DNA from: an uncultured Clostridium sp.
GTDB lineage: Bacteria; Bacillota; Clostridia; Oscillospirales; Acutalibacteraceae
Length of the DNA: 64,000 bases
Direction: 5' to 3'
Assembly: GCA_958422185.1 (NCBI GenBank)
Contig: CATZNW010000004.1
Location: 30,331 to 94,330 of the forward strand
Under the pieces are notes generated by a model. That model saw only the letters and a list, made by a program, of their open reading frames with translations, was not told the DNA's origin and did not search any database. This document shows, one piece after another, positions 60,513 to 64,000 of the stretch (position 1 is its first letter; every line of letters begins with the position of its first letter). Both the position numbers and the translations under genes were made by a program.

Positions 60513-61370
60513 TCATGAGCCTCTCTCAATAATCTTTTTCTTTACCGTCTGATAAAAATTATCTGGTTTGACTTTGATAAGCTTTGCCTTATAATCGGAG
60601 AGTGATATACATACTACACATCCGCCGTCAATCTCAACGGGCTTTTCTCCGTCGCAGGTTAAGATCGCATTGTTTGACACATCGCTTCTTACCGATATAT
60701 TGAGCGCAAATTTCGAATTCACAACAATACTTCTGTCCATAAGCGAATGAGGGCATATAGAAGTAATAACAAAGCAGTTAAGATCCGGGCTGAGTATTGG
60801 CCCGCCGGCTGCAAGGGAATACGCTGTTGAACCGGTAGGTGTAGAAATGATAACGCCGTCCGCACGTACGCTGAGCATGTCTGACTTATCTGATTTTATG
60901 TCGATATCTATCAGTCTGGCAAAATCGCCTCTTGAGATTACTGCGTCGTTCAGACAATGATTATGGCTCGTAACGGTTCCGTCTTTGATAACATCAGCCC
61001 TGAGCATGATACGTTCGTCGACCGTATATTCACCTTTATGGACAGATTCGAGAAGTGATATCTCATTTTTTTCAACGGCACTTAAAAATCCAAGTCTTCC
61101 GCCGTTTATTCCCAATGCAGGCTTACCCCGCAACGCGGAGTTTTTAGCAACTTTCATCGTTGTGCCGTCTCCACCGAGGGCAACAGAAATATCGCAGATA
61201 TTGTACATCTCGGATTCCGGCATAAATGAGCAGCTTTCGCTATCAAGCAAGGATCTGAATTTTTCGCTGAAAACCACTTTATTCTGAACGCCCGACAGCA
61301 CTTTTATGACTTCTTTTGCCAAAGCGAGCATATCCTTTTTTTCTAAATTTGCGAAAACAGAAAAAATCAT
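60513..61370 (-). CDS. nadK: NAD kinase
   Basis: Phosphorylates NAD to NADP. The 285 aa show the family signature GGDGTTMKVAK (about 68-78), NGGRLGFLSAV (about 89-99), the NE/D-type CLNDAVISRG, and TPTGSTAYSLAAGGPIL (about 175-191), which form the NAD pocket. It overlaps tlyA by 4 nt (ATGA). The tlyA-nadK-argR-recN order is conserved in Firmicutes. Confidence 0.95.
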   Translation of the reverse strand: MIFSVFANLEKKDMLALAKEVIKVLSGVQNKVVFSEKFRSLLDSESCSFMPESEMYNICDISVALGGDGTTMKVAKNSALRGKPALGINGGRLGFLSAVEKNEISLLESVHKGEYTVDERIMLRADVIKDGTVTSHNHCLNDAVISRGDFARLIDIDIKSDKSDMLSVRADGVIISTPTGSTAYSLAAGGPILSPDLNCFVITSICPHSLMDRSIVVNSKFALNISVRSDVSNNAILTCDGEKPVEIDGGCVVCISLSDYKAKLIKVKPDNFYQTVKKKIIERGS

Positions 61371-62173
61371 TGTAATTCCTCATGAGATCTGTATACAATT
61401 TCAGCAGCATCGATATCTTCGGCTACGGCAGGATTATCACTCGGAGAAATCCACATAAGATATTCTATATTTCCCTCAGGGCCTTTAACAGGCGAATAAT
61501 CCAGACCCATAACGGAAAACCCGGCATCGGCAGCCTGTCCGATCACTCTGTTTACCACTTCAGAATGAACGGAAACATCCCTGACGACACCTTTTTTTCC
61601 GACTTTTTCTTTTCCCGCCTCAAACTGCGGCTTAATAAGGCAGACCGCGCTGGCGTCAGCCTTTAAAAACTTTTTCAAATTGGGAAAAATCAGTTTCAGG
61701 GAAATAAACGAAACATCCACGCTTGCGAAATCGATCTTGTCGGTTATTTTGGTTTCATCAGCATATCTGAAATTCGTGCGTTCCAGATTTACAACTCTTT
61801 CATCACATCTCAGTTTCCATGCCAGCTGCCCGTAACCGACGTCAACGGAGTATACTTTTGACGCTCCGTTCATCAGCATGCAGTCAGTAAAGCCACCCGT
61901 TGACGCTCCGACATCCATGCATATCTTCCCATTCAGATCGATCGGAAAACGCCGGATCGCTTTTTCAAGTTTAAGCCCTCCGCGGCTCACGTATTTTAAG
62001 GTGCTTCCCCTCACTTCAAGGATATCACCCTCTTTGACCTCAAATCCCGCTTTATCAGCCCTCTGATTATTAACATAGACCTGTCCGGCCATTATGATTG
62101 CTCTTGCTTTCTCCCTGCTTGGAGCATAACCGCGCTCAAATACGGCAACATCAAGCCTTATTTTCTTGCCCAC
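61367..62173 (-). CDS. tlyA: TlyA-family rRNA 2'-O-methyltransferase (S4 + FtsJ-like)
   Basis: 268 aa: an N-terminal S4 RNA-binding domain (about 1-62, RLDVAVFERGYAPSREKARAII) and a Rossmann methyltransferase domain with DVGASTGGFTDCML (about 85-98). The KDKE-type tetrad is consistent, with Lys61-region, Asp and Glu positions present. Mycobacterial TlyA modifies 16S and 23S rRNA, conferring capreomycin sensitivity; in Firmicutes the target is less well defined. It overlaps dxs by 23 nt and nadK by 4 nt. Confidence 0.9.
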   Translation of the reverse strand: MGKKIRLDVAVFERGYAPSREKARAIIMAGQVYVNNQRADKAGFEVKEGDILEVRGSTLKYVSRGGLKLEKAIRRFPIDLNGKICMDVGASTGGFTDCMLMNGASKVYSVDVGYGQLAWKLRCDERVVNLERTNFRYADETKITDKIDFASVDVSFISLKLIFPNLKKFLKADASAVCLIKPQFEAGKEKVGKKGVVRDVSVHSEVVNRVIGQAADAGFSVMGLDYSPVKGPEGNIEYLMWISPSDNPAVAEDIDAAEIVYRSHEELQ

Positions 62174-64000
62174 CTTTTACCACTTCCAAAACGCTCTCTG
62201 AATCAAGATGATACATTTTAAGCTGAGATCCCACAGAAGCCTGCCTGATAAACTCATCATAAACGGCAATATGGTGAAAATGAACGCCAATACCGTTTTC
62301 CTCAAGTCTTGACGCGAATGTTTCCCCTATACCTCCAGAGCGTATACTTTCCTCAAAAAAGAACACATTTTCCGCATTTCGCGCCAGCATAACGGTTTCA
62401 TTGCTTAACGGCTTTATTTTGTTCAGCTTAATAATAAAAGTGTTGCCCAGTTTTTCATATGCGGCATAACATTCGCTGAATTCCCTGCCGTAAGCGACGA
62501 TACAATTCTTGGCATTTATATCTCCAAATACAGCCGCATCCTGTTTTTCATATGTATAGTTCTCCGGCATGACACCGGCTTTTCCGCGCGGATATCTTAC
62601 TGCAACTGCCCCGGGATCGCGGTAAATGCCCTTAACAAACATGAGAGCCATTTCCTCGTAATCAGACGGCGCATAAACAGTAAGTCCGGGAACACTGTTC
62701 AGATACGCAGTATCAAAAACGCCCTGATGTGATTCGCCGTCTTCGCCAACGAACCCCGCCCTGTCAATACCGAAGATCACTTTTAGATTCTGCATTGCAA
62801 CGTCATGAATAAGCTGATCATAAGAACGCTGAAGGAATGTGGAATACACAGCGAACACCGGAATCATACCGTTTTTCGCAAGACCGCTTGCAAAAGTAAC
62901 GGCGTGCTGCTCGGCAATACCCACGTCAAAAAATCTTTTTGGATATTTTTTTCTGAACTGCGCGAGTCCCGTTCCTTCGGTCATAGCCGCAGTGATACAG
63001 CATATTCTTAAATCATGAGAGGCAAGATCACATACGATATTTCCAAATGAGGAAGAAAAAGTTTCTCCGCTTGACTTCGGTTCGCCCGTTTCAATGTCAA
63101 ACTGACCGATACCGTGAAACTGCGTAGGATTTTTTTCAGCAGGATTATATCCCTTGCCTTTAACCGTGTTCACATGAACCAGAACGGAATGATTATGCGC
63201 CTTTGCCGTTTCAAGCGCTGCAACAAGAGCATCAATGTCATGCCCGTCAATAGGACCGTAGTATCTGAATCCAAGATCCTCAAAAAACGTAGCACTGTGA
63301 TAGATCTTTCTTCTTAAATAACCGTTCAAAGCTGTTAAAAAACGGTTTATCTGATTACCTATCTTCGGAAAATGGAACAGCGCTTTGCGCACTCCGGATT
63401 TGAACGTTGAATACTTTTTTGAAGTTCTGACCTGCGTCAGATGCTTTGCCATGCTGCCCACATTCCGGCTGATGGACATTTTATTATCATTAAGAATTAC
63501 GATCAGATTGCTGTGGTTATCACTGGCACAGTTATTTAAAGCCTCGTAGGCCAGACCGCCTGTCAGAGCACCGTCGCCGATCACTGCCACTACCTTGCCT
63601 TTTTCATTTTTTATCTGCTTTGCTTTTGCAAGGCCTATCGCTTCGCTTACCGAAACACTTGAATGACCGCTTGAAAAAATATCATGCTCACTTTCATTCG
63701 GGCGGGTAAATCCGCTGATTCCGTTTTCCGTGCGCAAAGTATGAAAGCGATCTTTTCTTCCGGTTAAGATTTTGTGCGTATAACACTGATGACCAACATC
63801 AAAAACGATTTGATCGACTGGGCTGTTGAAAACCTTGTGCAGCGCAACGGTCAGCTCAACAACGCCAAGATTTGAAGCAAGATGTCCGCCGGTTTCTGAA
63901 ACGGTGTTAATCATCAGTTCGCGTATTTCGGAACAAAGCTGGTCCAGCTGTTCATCAGAAAGCTGTTTCAGATCTTTTGGTGAATTTATGTTTTCAAGTA
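62151..64000 (-). CDS. dxs: 1-deoxy-D-xylulose-5-phosphate synthase, 5' end beyond window
   Basis: First enzyme of the MEP isoprenoid pathway; condenses pyruvate and glyceraldehyde 3-phosphate using thiamine diphosphate. The frame is open from the stop at 62151 to the right edge (about 616 codons), so the internal ATG at 63914 is not the start: the 28 residues before it (ENINSPKDLKQLSDEQL ...) match the normal DXS N-terminus, and only a few residues are missing. Landmarks are GHQCYTHKILTGR, the thiamine motif GDGALTGGLAYEALNN and the catalytic-glutamate segment GIAEQHAVTFASGLA. Overlaps tlyA by 23 nt. Confidence 0.95.
   Translation of the reverse strand, partial: LENINSPKDLKQLSDEQLDQLCSEIRELMINTVSETGGHLASNLGVVELTVALHKVFNSPVDQIVFDVGHQCYTHKILTGRKDRFHTLRTENGISGFTRPNESEHDIFSSGHSSVSVSEAIGLAKAKQIKNEKGKVVAVIGDGALTGGLAYEALNNCASDNHSNLIVILNDNKMSISRNVGSMAKHLTQVRTSKKYSTFKSGVRKALFHFPKIGNQINRFLTALNGYLRRKIYHSATFFEDLGFRYYGPIDGHDIDALVAALETAKAHNHSVLVHVNTVKGKGYNPAEKNPTQFHGIGQFDIETGEPKSSGETFSSSFGNIVCDLASHDLRICCITAAMTEGTGLAQFRKKYPKRFFDVGIAEQHAVTFASGLAKNGMIPVFAVYSTFLQRSYDQLIHDVAMQNLKVIFGIDRAGFVGEDGESHQGVFDTAYLNSVPGLTVYAPSDYEEMALMFVKGIYRDPGAVAVRYPRGKAGVMPENYTYEKQDAAVFGDINAKNCIVAYGREFSECYAAYEKLGNTFIIKLNKIKPLSNETVMLARNAENVFFFEESIRSGGIGETFASRLEENGIGVHFHHIAVYDEFIRQASVGSQLKMYHLDSESVLEVVKGGQENKA

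Overview
The window looks like a piece of a low-to-moderate GC Gram-positive chromosome, most likely class Clostridia and probably Oscillospiraceae/Ruminococcus-like. This is inferred from content and order: remA-gmk-rpoZ-priA-def-fmt-rsmB-rlmN-prpC-pknB, dgt-dnaG-sigA, addAB, and dxs-tlyA-nadK-argR-recN, all with strong purine-rich ribosome binding sites and SigA-type promoters. No 16S or other marker is present, so the genus is not established. I see no tRNA, rRNA, CRISPR array, insertion sequence or phage gene.

Layout. (1) 1-11517, minus strand: one tight housekeeping operon led by a consensus promoter. It runs yicC, remA, gmk, rpoZ, priA, def, fmt, a YugP-type metallopeptidase, rsmB, rlmN, prpC and pknB; pknB runs off the left edge. 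(2) 11567-25433: the accessory centrepiece. Two giant secreted paralogues (2111 and 2224 aa; GH43 glycosidase plus LamG-like domains plus a long unassigned C-terminal half) are divergently transcribed. Each is followed after 15-16 nt by a tiny peptide gene (54 and 39 aa) with a nearly identical N-terminus, then a terminator. The intergenic region carries a perfect 31-bp inverted repeat, one arm per promoter, and each arm holds a 14-bp operator-like dyad. (3) 25437-37853, minus strand: a WYL regulator, a class B penicillin-binding protein, and a long operon reading dgt, dnaG, rpoD, DUF896, tmk, DUF2156, GNAT, DJ-1, 5-formyl-THF cyclo-ligase, mltG and a U32 protein. (4) 37866-39751: a metallophosphoesterase on the plus strand, then yigZ and rpmE on the minus strand. 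(5) 39766-57093, minus strand: an 11-gene operon from ligA to addA whose members mostly overlap. (6) 57131-64000, minus strand: dxs (cut by the right edge), tlyA, nadK, argR, recN, tyrS.

Functionally, most of the window is core replication, repair, translation and cell-wall biology. PknB/PrpC form a reversible phosphorylation pair, sigA/dnaG/dgt couple transcription initiation to replication and dNTP supply, and ligA/addAB handle DNA joining and break repair. The twin GH43-peptide locus is the part that standard annotation does not explain. Both arms appear to be under one shared regulator, and the peptide start region is conserved at the DNA level more strongly than the signal-peptide codons of the large genes.
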